Shown here piece after piece: positions 52,189 through 60,893 of a DNA stretch of 64,000 nt (its first letter is position 1; each line of letters opens with the position of its first letter). The notes beneath the pieces are model-generated. The model was not told the DNA's origin. It was given only the letters and a program-made list of their open reading frames with translations, and searched no databases. Where the stretch lies: positions 17,207-81,206 of the forward strand of contig JBBQWZ010000031.1 in assembly GCA_038210135.1 (NCBI GenBank). The letters are read 5' to 3'. This DNA is from JBBQWZ01 sp038210135. GTDB taxonomy: Bacteria > Acidobacteriota > Terriglobia > Bryobacterales > Bryobacteraceae. The position numbers were made by a program, and so were the translations under genes.

Positions 52189-54054
52189 GTGCTCCCGCCA
52201 GCGACGTCGGTGATCGAATCGCTGGAGCGAATCCTGGCCTCCCCGCTGTTCTCACGGGCTGACCGGCAGAGCCGCTTCCTCCGCCACATCGTGGAAAAGT
52301 TTCTTGCGGGAGACGAGGAGTCCTTGCGGGAGACCGCTATCGGCTTGGAGGTCTATGGGCGTCCCGGTACCTATGATCCCAAGGAAGACTCCATCGTCCG
52401 CGTCGAAGCAGCCCGTCTGCGCGGACGTCTCCGCGAATACTATGAAGACGAGCGCGCGGCCGATCCGATTCGAATTCGCATTCCCAAAGGATCTTACGTC
52501 CCGTCGTTTGAGTGGACGGCCCCCCCACTAGAATCGCCGCCGCCAACCGATCCCGCCTTCGCGCCTTTGCCACTGGAAAAACCACCGGTCTCCGCCACAG
52601 CGGCTTGGTCTCGATTCCCGCGTCCCATTTTGTTGCTGTCATCGCTCGCCGTCATGATGGTGGCCGCTTATGCGTGGTACTCGCAACGGCAGTCTCCGCC
52701 ACGGACGCGTCCCATAGAGCTGATCGCCGTAATGCCCTTCACCGACCTGTCGGAGAAGAAGGATCTTTCCCACCTTTCCGAGGGGCTGACCGAACAGATT
52801 CGGGACGAATTGACCCGCATCCGCAACCTACGCGTGATTGGTTCCGCCTCCGCCGGCCAAGCGGCCGCGAACCCCGACCTGCGCGCCGCCGCCCGTCAGA
52901 TTGGCGCCGACGCCCTGCTCCAGGGAAGTCTTCGCAGCGAGGGAAGCAAAGTTCGTGTGACAGTCCGGCTCTACGATGGAGCCACCGCGACCGCCATTTG
53001 GTCGGGATCTTTTGAAGGCGATCGCGCGGGCCTGTTCCAATTGGAAGATCAGATTGCGCACGCCGTGGCGGCAAAGCTGGAGATCCAACTGGCCGTCCGG
53101 CGCGAGGGAATCGATGTCATCATGGCGCCGCAGCGGGCGCAAGCCTACGACTATGTGCAGCAGGCGCGGGCGCTCTCAGAGAAAGACTCCGCCGGACCGC
53201 GCGACGAGATCCTTCGTTTGTATCAACTAGCGGCAACCACCGATCCACTGTATGCACCGGCCCATATTGGGATCGCTGAAACGCTGATTGTTACCGCGAG
53301 TCCGGACAAAACCCGGGCCTTTGCCGAAGCCCGGCGCGGGCTCGAGCTCGACCCCGAACTGCCGCGGGCCCGCTCCGTCCAAATTCTCTACTACCGCGAC
53401 GTCGAAATGGACTGGGCGAAGGCCCGTTCCCTGTGTGCCAGCTCTCTGCAGAGGTTTCCCAACTCCGGGGCCATTCTGCGCATGTGCGCGACTGTCGAAG
53501 GTATTACTCTGAATCCCGCCAAAACGGTCGAGCTGACCCGGCGTGCCGCCGCGCTCGATCCGCTCTCGCCGGGTGCCCACGGAGGGCTGATGCTCGCCCT
53601 GTACCAGGCGGGCCAATTCGATGAGGCGTTGCGCGAAGCCAACGCGGCGCTGCAACTGGGATCCCCCAGCAATTTCGTCCGGCGGCATCGGGCGTTAATC
53701 TTGGGAGCCATGGGAAAGCCAACCGAAGGCTTGGCGGACATTGACGACGCGCAAGCCCGGTCGGGCGGCGTACTGTCCGATTGGGCCCCGGTGCGAGGGT
53801 ATCTTCTGGGGCGTTCGAACCAGAGCGAAGCGGCGAGAAAATATATTTCGCAGTACGCGGACCAATCTCCTCCGCCGCACCATCTCGGCATCATGTATCT
53901 TGGCCTGGACGATCGCCCGAAGGCGTTGGATTATTTCGAAAAGTCGCTCAGGGTGGATGCGTCCGTTCTGGCCAACACGATTCCGGAATACTACATGCGC
54001 GTGCTCGACGGCAACCCTCGATTTGAGGCCATTAAGCGTAAGTTGCGGATGTAG
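52189..54054 (+). CDS. TolB-like/TPR regulator-type membrane protein
   Basis: A 621-residue protein. The N-terminal 115 residues have the FLRHIVEKFLAGD / DPKEDSIVRVEAARLRGRLREYY / PKGSYVPSFEW pattern typical of Acidobacteriota sensor-type regulators. A single membrane helix follows (ILLLSSLAVMMVAAYAW, about 145-165), then a TolB-N-like domain (LIAVMPFTDLS, VIGSASAGQAAAN, DALLQGSLRSEGSKVRVTV) and TPR repeats to the C-terminus. GTG start at 52189. Resembles CadC/adenylate-cyclase-like regulators with a periplasmic TolB/TPR part. It lies divergent from the PEP-CTERM genes and may control them; this is inference. Confidence 0.82.
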   Translation: MLPPATSVIESLERILASPLFSRADRQSRFLRHIVEKFLAGDEESLRETAIGLEVYGRPGTYDPKEDSIVRVEAARLRGRLREYYEDERAADPIRIRIPKGSYVPSFEWTAPPLESPPPTDPAFAPLPLEKPPVSATAAWSRFPRPILLLSSLAVMMVAAYAWYSQRQSPPRTRPIELIAVMPFTDLSEKKDLSHLSEGLTEQIRDELTRIRNLRVIGSASAGQAAANPDLRAAARQIGADALLQGSLRSEGSKVRVTVRLYDGATATAIWSGSFEGDRAGLFQLEDQIAHAVAAKLEIQLAVRREGIDVIMAPQRAQAYDYVQQARALSEKDSAGPRDEILRLYQLAATTDPLYAPAHIGIAETLIVTASPDKTRAFAEARRGLELDPELPRARSVQILYYRDVEMDWAKARSLCASSLQRFPNSGAILRMCATVEGITLNPAKTVELTRRAAALDPLSPGAHGGLMLALYQAGQFDEALREANAALQLGSPSNFVRRHRALILGAMGKPTEGLADIDDAQARSGGVLSDWAPVRGYLLGRSNQSEAARKYISQYADQSPPPHHLGIMYLGLDDRPKALDYFEKSLRVDASVLANTIPEYYMRVLDGNPRFEAIKRKLRM

Positions 54055-54259
54055 CGTTGTGTCACTTCTACCCTCCGGGAATTCGTTGTCAGCTAAGCGT
54101 CTGGCGGAAGATAGACGCAGTCGGCGGCCACGGAACACAGCGGATGTAAAATCAACTGAAGACGGCGTAAGCAACTGCGTCAATCACCTCGATTGTTTCC
54201 AAACCCGTTGCTGCGCTTTCCGCGTCTCCTGTGATTTTCTGAGCACCGGGCTATCAGGC

Positions 54260-55557
54260 TTACCATTCCGCCTTCAGTTCCCTGAACGCCTTCAGCAGAA
54301 GGCGCTTCGCTACCGGCAAGTATGAGAAACGTACCTGTCCGGTTACACGGCAACCGGCCTTCCGCTGTCGCGATCAAGCCGCCCGTCACCGCATCATACA
54401 AGGGCTTTTGCTTGATTTGAGTCACAACCTCTCTAGCGACGGTCTTCGGAAGTGTCTTGTAACGACGAAAGTACCGAAAGATGGAATCATATAAGTCAGG
54501 CCTTTGCTCAAGTACCTTCCAAAGGCGGGTGTTTAGTGTCGAACTCGGAGATGCATGAGCCAAGAGGAACTTGAAGCGTGTATCATTCACCACGCGATAT
54601 CTTGGCGAAAGTGTAATCAGACGACGCCGAAGCTTGTCTTGGTCAACCACCTTACGCTTGATTGACGCTTCCGGCGGGCGGCTAACCGATTTCAGTTCCG
54701 CTTCGATGTCTACCACTTCATGTATTTCGATCTTGCTACTTTGGGGAAACAGACCGACGTCCTTGCTTAATAGGTCCAGAGTTACAACCATTTCGCGAAG
54801 CTCCCTCGACGTAGCGGCGAACAATCGAATATCGTCCACATATCGCAGATATCGAACACGTTTCGGGTCACCATAATTGCTATCAAAATGTTGCAACACA
54901 ACCTCGGATAATAATCCCGAACCGAGGGGACCTTGGGGTATGCCGTGATTGTGGTAAACGCGTCGCTCGGTCGCCGTCCATCGGCTTAGGTATTCGGCTA
55001 ACGTTGAGCAGAACTGCTGATCGCATCCTATGGAGGAAAGGAAGTGGCGCAGTACGCCATGATCTAGACTGTCGTAGTACGCGGTCAGGTCAAAGCTTGC
55101 TGTGAATTTCAATCCACTATTGAAGGCTTGGCGTGCCGTCTTATTGAATGCTGCATAGCCATCTGACCACTTCCGGTAGAACCACACACTGCTTTTCCCT
55201 GCGTATAGGTGCCCGAAGGTTTCCGTCAGGTACCGTGTCTTGACATGAGGAAACAATTTTTCCGCCACTATGTTGACCAGAGATTGGTAGACTATCTGGT
55301 CTTCCACTGCCAAAAGCGTGTAGGGCCGCAAGATGCCAGAGCGCTTCGGAGATCTTGCATGCGTGCGACGGTTGGTAAGGACCCCGCTTCAGACGCTTCT
55401 GAAGATCGGCCAGCAAAGCGGAATCCGCCAAGGCGAATTGTGAATATGCACTGCGGAAGTACGACTTGTATTCCGAATCAGGATTGCTTCTGATCCATCG
55501 CCACGCCCGGTCAATATTCGCAGAATCGTATGCATCTTTAAGCAGGCCCATCGTCAT
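54260..55557 (-). pseudogene. Frameshifted retron/defence-type reverse transcriptase
   Basis: The N-terminal part (MTMGLLKDAYDSANIDRAW to PYQPSHACKI) is in one frame. It shifts near 55345-55355 into the next frame, where SPKRSGILRPYTLLAVEDQ begins the fingers region. The core follows intact: FDLTAYYDSLDH (motif A), GIPQGPLGSGLLSEVVL (motif B region) and YLRYVDDIRLFA (the catalytic YVDD). Near the 3' end a second shift would join GRLPCNRTGTFLI to LPVAKRLLLKAFRELKAEW ending at 54260; otherwise the frame runs on to 54180. QGP rather than the DGR-type motif and RYVDD fit the retron/Abi/UG lineage. The region has lower GC than its neighbours, a sign of transfer. It may be a pseudogene, or frameshifting may be used. 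Confidence 0.8.
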
Positions 55558-55584
55558 CGTCCATGTCTCTGCTCCCTCCGCCAA

Positions 55585-55975
55585 GGCGATTTGTTCTACT
55601 AGAGAAGTACGCGTTGGGATGGCGGTATAGTCAACAAACGGGAACGCCCTATATTATCTGGCTGCCGTCACAAATGCCAAGTGGGAAAACAACTGGAGGA
55701 TGGCAACCGTGTCAACGGGTTGGAGTGAGCCCCAACGGGCGGAAACGGTGTCCAGGCAACATCACGTTACATGACGACGTATTTCGAGGAAAAGTTTTCT
55801 CTCGTCTCCTCTAGGGCTTCGGTTTCGATGGAGCGCTGCATCGCTGGGTTCGTGCGAAACCGCCTCCCGCGCGGCGACAAACCGGGCGAAGAAAAATCCG
55901 CACCAGGGGAACGCCCACAACGGATGTGGGCTCGACTCCCACTCGCTTCCGCCATCCCGCGTAGATGAAGCCGCG
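55585..55975. other. Intergenic region upstream of the reverse transcriptase
   Basis: 391 bp without a convincing gene. The part at 55680-55760 is AAC-rich (seven AAC triplets in about 80 bases) and contains a 5-bp-stem hairpin (GTTGG 55719-55723, CCAAC 55732-55736). A small ORF at 55563-55814 has no recognisable domain. If this RT once had an ncRNA or template, this would be the place to look. Confidence 0.5.
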
Positions 55976-58900
55976 CTAAAATACCAGCCGCAGCGAAAGC
56001 TGACCAACGCGTCCGATGTCGTTTGCCTGGCCCGTGATCCTTCCAAACGTGCTGCTGGTGGCGTTGGTATCCGGAGCGTTGAACTGGGGATGATTGCCGA
56101 CGTTGAAAAATTCTACCCGGAACTGGAGGTTTATACTTTCCAGAACACGGGTGTTCTTGATCAACGAAACGTCCATTGTGTTCGATCCATCCTGACGAAT
56201 GTTATTGAACTGCGAAGGGAAGTAACGAATGTTATTGCTGAGCTGATTGCCCGATACCGTATCGAATCGCGTGGTGTCGAAAGCGTGATCGGCGTTGTGC
56301 GAATTGTAATTCAACGGCCCGCCTAAATAGATGGAATTGCCGAAGGCCACCGGGGCACCACTCTGCTTGGTATAAACAGCCGCTACAACCCAACCGCTCA
56401 CAACGCGATCCAAGACGCCGGCTCCGCCATTCGCGAATAGCTTTCCTTTGCCGAACGGCAGTTCGTAATTAAAGTTCATCACGAACCGGTTTGGACGGTC
56501 GTCCGAACTGACGCGTTTTTCCAACTGCGGGTCCGTCTCATTCAAACGGCTCCGGCGTTCCATCAAACGCGAGTGCAGGTAATTCGCCGACAATTGCAGG
56601 CCATTGCCAAAGCGCTTCTCGAACCGGACCTGCCCCATATGGAAGTACGAACTTCCCACGCTGTTGCCCTGCAAAGTAACACCGGTAAATTGCGGATACG
56701 GTCGCAGAAGCTGCGAAACGCCTACGGTGCTGCCGTTCAGCGTGGTGCCCGGGATCAAGCCCGCGAACGGGTTGGTAACCACCGCCGTATTGCGGTCGAT
56801 CACCGCCTGATCGCGGCGCAATGAAGAGCTCAAATATTGCCGGGGAATGGCATCGATCGGCGTATCCACCGGCATATGAACCGCATGGTTTCCCAGATAC
56901 CCAATTTCGATCACCATGTCCTTGCCCAGTTGGCGCTGGATACCAAAAGACCAACGCAGTGAGTAGGGATTCAAAGGATTCGGATTGTAAAGTGTTAACG
57001 ATTTACCGAGGTTGGTGGACGCTCCCAACGTAGAACCGGAGGGGCGTTGGATGCCGTTCGGAAATGGATTGCTCAGCGTCACATTCGGCGTCAGAAAGCT
57101 GTTCAGCGAGGCCACCACATCGGTCGTCTGGCTGAAGCCCGGCTGGTTGATGCCGGTCGTAATAATAGGGAAGTAAAACTGGCTGAATCCGCCGCGCACG
57201 ACCGTCTTGCCGCCGGGTCCGCTGGGCGTCCATGCGAATCCGAAGCGCGGACTAAAATAGTTCGACTTGGTGTGGTAAACGTCGCGGTTCCCGGATGCGG
57301 CGAAAACCGGTCCACCCGCCACCTGAAACTGACCCGCCGGTAGCAACGATGCCGGCGCGCCATTGTAAGCGGCCCGCGCGGCGGCCGAAATGCCAATGGC
57401 GGCTGACGGATCGAAACCAGCCAACGTGCGGTTGTAACGTTCCGTCGTGGATAAATCCTTGTCGTACCGAATGCCAAGGTTGAGCGTCAAGTTGGACCGC
57501 ACGCGGTAGTCATCCTGGAAATACAGCGCGTAATATACGGCTTGGTTGGTACGGGCGGCATTCAGATCGAAGCCGCCGCTGCTCGGAAGGCCCAACAGGA
57601 AAGCCGCGAGCTCCTGACCTAGCGGCGCGGAGGAGGAATTATCCAAAGGGCCTCGCGTCCAATCCGTGCGGAACGCATACGTGCCGGAGGAATTGCCGAA
57701 GCCGATGTTGCTTTCGCGGTACAACCGCGCGTCGATTCCAGCTTTCATGCTGTGTCGGCCGGAGATTTTGTTGAGGCTCGCGAACACGCTGAATATATCG
57801 AACGGTGTTACGTTTCCAGCGTTATCGCCTAACTGCTGGAAGCCGCCGATATCCGCGACCGGCAACACCAGGGCGGCGCTCTGCTGTACCAGACCGGCCG
57901 GAAAACCGAGCTTGGAGAAATCGAAGCCCGCGCTCGGTTTGGCGCTGCTTTCGACGAACCGGTTCCACGCGACGCGCGTATTTAATACCGTTGTGGGCGT
58001 GAAGGTGTAGACGTCGTCAATCGTGAAGCCGCGGTTATCGCGTCCCAGAAAATTGCCGCTTGCGATATTGAAGAACCGGTTGCCTCGGTTCTCGATGCGG
58101 TCGTTGGTGTGTGCCGCTCCAAAGATCTTGTGGCGGTCGCTGATGTTGTAATCCAAGCGTCCGAACTCGCTTCCAAACGTATCGCTGCGAATTCCGTTGG
58201 ATACATAGTTATTCGCTCCATCGGCTTGCCCTGGCGCGTTCGGCAGCGGATAGTACTGCAAATACGCCTTCGCGATGGGGCTGATCAACTCGGGAGAAAT
58301 CAGATTCCCGGCGAAGGGCTGGCGCGAAATGCGCGAACCTTGCGTCACGGCGGTGAACGGATTGAAAATTTGGTAGCGCGCGCCTACGTTCAACAACTGC
58401 GAGAAATCGCCTCTTCGCTCCGCCGCGGTGGGTACGGTCAACGTCACGGTTTCCGGATACGAATCCTTGATTCCTTCATAGGCGAAAAAGAAAAATACTT
58501 TGTTGCGCCCATTGAATATTTTGGGCAACACGACCGGGCCGCTGATGGTCCCGCCATACTGATTGAATCGGCCTACCGGCAGCTTTTGGCCGCTTCGGCT
58601 TAAGAAGAAGTTTCGCGATTCAAGCGCCGATGTCTGATTGAATTCATACAGCGTGCCGTGGATTTTGTTGGTGCCGCTCTTCGTAATCTGATTGACCGTT
58701 CCGCCACCGGTGTGTCCGGCGGCCGCGTCGGCTTGAAATATTTCAACCTTTACCTGTTGCACCACATCCACCGGCGGGTTGTAGGAGACGCGGTCGTTGG
58801 CCGTCACATCGGGTGCGCCATCCAATAGGATCTCGTTCGTCTGCGCGGGTGCGCCACCGATCGAGAACCCGGACGGTCCACCGTTATCGAATGGCCGGTT

Positions 58901-59419
58901 AAATCGCGGATCGGAGTTGGGAATTACCCCCATCGATAGCTGCGCCAGAGTCAGCGGGGTGCGGCCATTCAGAGGAATATTCTCGATCTGCCGGCTGGTG
59001 ATTACTTGCCCGGTCGAGGCGGTCGAACTCTCGATAATCGACGCGTCCGCGGAGACCTCCACGGTCTCCGACGCCGATCCAAGCTCCAACTGAATATCCA
59101 ACGGCACACGCTCATTCGCGGAGATTTGGATGCCCGAACGGGAGAACTTCTTGAAGCCGGTCGCGGTCACTTCCACCCGGTACATTCCCGGCGGAACGAA
59201 CGGCAGCGTATACTGCCCGTCGGCGGCGGATAGAGTGCGGAAGCGCGCCGCGGTATCCACCTGGGTGGCAATCACTTCAATCTTTGGAACGACGGCACCT
59301 TGCTGATCGGTGATCAACCCAGTGATGGTGCTCCGAAATTCCTGAGCGAAAATCTGAGATGTGAAACCGAGTCCGGTTGCGACCGCGCAACACAGGACCA
59401 TAGCTTTGCGACATGGCAT
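55976..59419 (-). CDS. Oar-like TonB-dependent outer-membrane receptor
   Basis: An 1147-residue Oar-like receptor: signal peptide (MVLCCAVATGLGFTSQIFAQ region), carboxypeptidase-regulatory-like domain (STITGLITDQQGAVVPKIEV), plug (SFSIGGAPAQTNEILLDGAP-like segment) and barrel ending in the aromatic terminal strand LSLRLVF. The repeat NLGIRYDKD and similar segments match the family. It is monocistronic with no regulator or partner directly adjacent. Equal length to the receptor at 17200 seems coincidental, since the sequences differ throughout. Confidence 0.9.
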   Translation of the reverse strand: MPCRKAMVLCCAVATGLGFTSQIFAQEFRSTITGLITDQQGAVVPKIEVIATQVDTAARFRTLSAADGQYTLPFVPPGMYRVEVTATGFKKFSRSGIQISANERVPLDIQLELGSASETVEVSADASIIESSTASTGQVITSRQIENIPLNGRTPLTLAQLSMGVIPNSDPRFNRPFDNGGPSGFSIGGAPAQTNEILLDGAPDVTANDRVSYNPPVDVVQQVKVEIFQADAAAGHTGGGTVNQITKSGTNKIHGTLYEFNQTSALESRNFFLSRSGQKLPVGRFNQYGGTISGPVVLPKIFNGRNKVFFFFAYEGIKDSYPETVTLTVPTAAERRGDFSQLLNVGARYQIFNPFTAVTQGSRISRQPFAGNLISPELISPIAKAYLQYYPLPNAPGQADGANNYVSNGIRSDTFGSEFGRLDYNISDRHKIFGAAHTNDRIENRGNRFFNIASGNFLGRDNRGFTIDDVYTFTPTTVLNTRVAWNRFVESSAKPSAGFDFSKLGFPAGLVQQSAALVLPVADIGGFQQLGDNAGNVTPFDIFSVFASLNKISGRHSMKAGIDARLYRESNIGFGNSSGTYAFRTDWTRGPLDNSSSAPLGQELAAFLLGLPSSGGFDLNAARTNQAVYYALYFQDDYRVRSNLTLNLGIRYDKDLSTTERYNRTLAGFDPSAAIGISAAARAAYNGAPASLLPAGQFQVAGGPVFAASGNRDVYHTKSNYFSPRFGFAWTPSGPGGKTVVRGGFSQFYFPIITTGINQPGFSQTTDVVASLNSFLTPNVTLSNPFPNGIQRPSGSTLGASTNLGKSLTLYNPNPLNPYSLRWSFGIQRQLGKDMVIEIGYLGNHAVHMPVDTPIDAIPRQYLSSSLRRDQAVIDRNTAVVTNPFAGLIPGTTLNGSTVGVSQLLRPYPQFTGVTLQGNSVGSSYFHMGQVRFEKRFGNGLQLSANYLHSRLMERRSRLNETDPQLEKRVSSDDRPNRFVMNFNYELPFGKGKLFANGGAGVLDRVVSGWVVAAVYTKQSGAPVAFGNSIYLGGPLNYNSHNADHAFDTTRFDTVSGNQLSNNIRYFPSQFNNIRQDGSNTMDVSLIKNTRVLESINLQFRVEFFNVGNHPQFNAPDTNATSSTFGRITGQANDIGRVGQLSLRLVF

Positions 59420-59583
59420 GCTTTTTCCCCAATTTCTGAATCACCCAAAAACACAGCGTCGCTCATAGTAACGCAGAATGCGCGTGAAATTAAGCGCGGC
59501 ACATCCGAAGGAATAAAGGAGACCAGACTCTCCTCGGTCATGTGCCTCCACAATCGTATCTACAAAGTAGATACACTGAGAAC
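59420..59583. other. Intergenic region with mazEF promoter region
   Basis: 164 bp between divergent genes. It contains the mazEF palindrome at 59556-59574. Nothing else was identified. Confidence 0.6.
59556..59574. promoter_or_regulatory. Perfect palindromic mazEF operator
   Basis: GTATCTAC (59556-59563), a three-base AAA centre and GTAGATAC (59567-59574): an uninterrupted 8-bp-arm palindrome ending 9 bp before the mazE ATG. MazE-type antitoxins bind operators with this kind of sequence and MazF enhances it, so autoregulation is likely. Confidence 0.8.
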
Positions 59584-59826
59584 ATGCGATCAACCGTCAA
59601 GAAGTGGGGCAACAGCGCCGCTGTGCGTATCCCGGCGTCGGTTATGCAGGCGATGCGCCTCGACCTGGATGATGTCGTAGACGTCCGCGAAGAAGGCGGC
59701 CGTATCGTGATCAAGCCGGTCGAGAAGAGAACCTATGACCTCGCGGAACTGCTGCGCGGCATCACCGCGAAGAACCGCCACGAGCCTATGGACACCGGTA
59801 CGCCGGTCGGCAAGGAGGTCTGGTGA
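59584..59826 (+). CDS. mazE: MazE-type antitoxin (AbrB fold)
   Basis: An 80-residue antitoxin. The N-terminal swapped-hairpin AbrB domain is VKKWGNSAAVRIPASVMQAM with LDDVVDVREEGGRIVIKPV; the C-terminal tail (YDLAELLRGITAKNRHE) would bind and neutralise MazF. ATG at 59584, starting MRSTVKKWG. The stop overlaps the mazF ATG (TGATG), so the pair is coupled. It binds the palindrome 9 bp upstream. Confidence 0.92.
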   Translation: MRSTVKKWGNSAAVRIPASVMQAMRLDLDDVVDVREEGGRIVIKPVEKRTYDLAELLRGITAKNRHEPMDTGTPVGKEVW

Positions 59827-60158
59827 TGTCGAAAACATACGTGCCGGACGCGGGAGATATCGTCTGGTTGAACTTCACTCCGCAAGCTGGACACCAACAA
59901 GCGGGGCACCGTCCGGCGTTAGTCTTAAGTCCGACTGTATATAACGACAAGACCAGCCTGATGATCTGTTGCCCAATCACGACGCGCATCAAACACTATC
60001 CGTTTGAAGTTCTCCTTTCGGGATCGCCAACCAACGCGGTCCTCGCCGATCAGGTTAAGAGCCTGGACTGGCGAGAGCGGAAAGCGATCCATAAGGGGAG
60101 CGTGCACGCGGCCGAGCTGGCTCAGGTGCGAGGGAAGATACTAGCTCTAATCGGATAA
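59826..60158 (+). CDS. mazF: MazF/PemK-type mRNA interferase toxin
   Basis: A 110-residue toxin: YVPDAGDIVWLNFTPQAGHQ, RPALVLSPTVYN, SLMICCPITTRI and DQVKSLDWRERK match MazF/PemK, with the conserved Arg in RPALV and the Thr in PITT. It cleaves single-stranded RNA at short sequences when MazE is lost. ATG at 59826 overlaps the mazE stop; a GTG at 59823 is also in frame. Confidence 0.92.
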   Translation: MSKTYVPDAGDIVWLNFTPQAGHQQAGHRPALVLSPTVYNDKTSLMICCPITTRIKHYPFEVLLSGSPTNAVLADQVKSLDWRERKAIHKGSVHAAELAQVRGKILALIG

Positions 60159-60275
60159 CTCAGGGGCGAGGGGACAGTCAGGGGGGGGAAGAACCGTGCC
60201 AAGCCGCTTGGACGCTGTTCTTTCTCTGGTTCTCGACGCCACCCGCTGCAATCTGACCCAGATAATGCGGATGAA

Positions 60276-60491
60276 CTAAATCGACGGCTCTTTTTCTTCA
60301 GCCTTGTTTTCGAGCATTTGCTTCGTGTGCAAGTACGCCGCCTGCGAATGCTCTAGCGCCAACCGGGAGCGCTCCTGACCCGTCTGATGATCCTGTTTGC
60401 CGTGATGTTCGGCAGCGGCGCGATGCGCATGCGCCGCGAGGTCGTGCAACTCGGCGGCTCGTTGGTGGTTATTGTAATGATTATCAGACAT
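60276..60491 (-). CDS. Small His/Ala-rich helical protein
   Basis: A 71-residue protein (MSDNHYNNHQRAAELHDLAA...) with many His and Ala residues arranged as an amphipathic helix. Similar short proteins occur in many Proteobacteria and Acidobacteriota and are of unknown function. The frame is open to 61217, but the upstream part is Arg-rich and non-protein-like; the ATG at 60489-60491 is used. The stop is close to the mazF 3' end. Confidence 0.75.
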   Translation of the reverse strand: MSDNHYNNHQRAAELHDLAAHAHRAAAEHHGKQDHQTGQERSRLALEHSQAAYLHTKQMLENKAEEKEPSI

Positions 60492-60893
60492 AGGAAGCTC
60501 TCGATCGGGCCCGCACTCAGTATACGCCTCCTTCGCGATCTTGTGAGCGCGATGGTCGAATGGGGCCGGACCGGAATCCACGAAGAACTTCTCGCCGAAG
60601 ACATAGGCGCAAGTGATTCCAACAAATTCGGAATAAACGGGATTATTATGCGGAGTGTGTAAAACAGACCTCCGGTTTAAAATATTCCCGGAGTCTATTC
60701 CCGGCATTTCCCCTGCCTGTTTGTATCGGACCGCCAAGCGCATGTATTGCCAGGGACTTGGAAACACTCGTGTCCACGAGAACGCTGGCCCGGCGTCTAC
60801 AAAAGCCACTCTGAGGCCTCCGCTGAGCGTTTCGGGAAACACCGGGTAGCGGCCGACGCCTGACTTGTCAAAGGTCTTGCTACCATCAAATCG
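60492..60893. other. Intergenic region between divergent genes
   Basis: 402 bp without a convincing gene. Open frames here are extensions of the flanking small genes with poor composition. Nothing recognisable was seen. Confidence 0.6.

Noticed and set aside
54260..55800. Diversity-generating retroelement
   Set aside because: The RT has the QGP-type motif rather than the DGR signature, and no template/variable repeat pair was found in the window.
55563..55814. Small plus-strand ORF upstream of the reverse transcriptase
   Set aside because: No domain, overlaps the RT 5' end on the other strand, poor composition.
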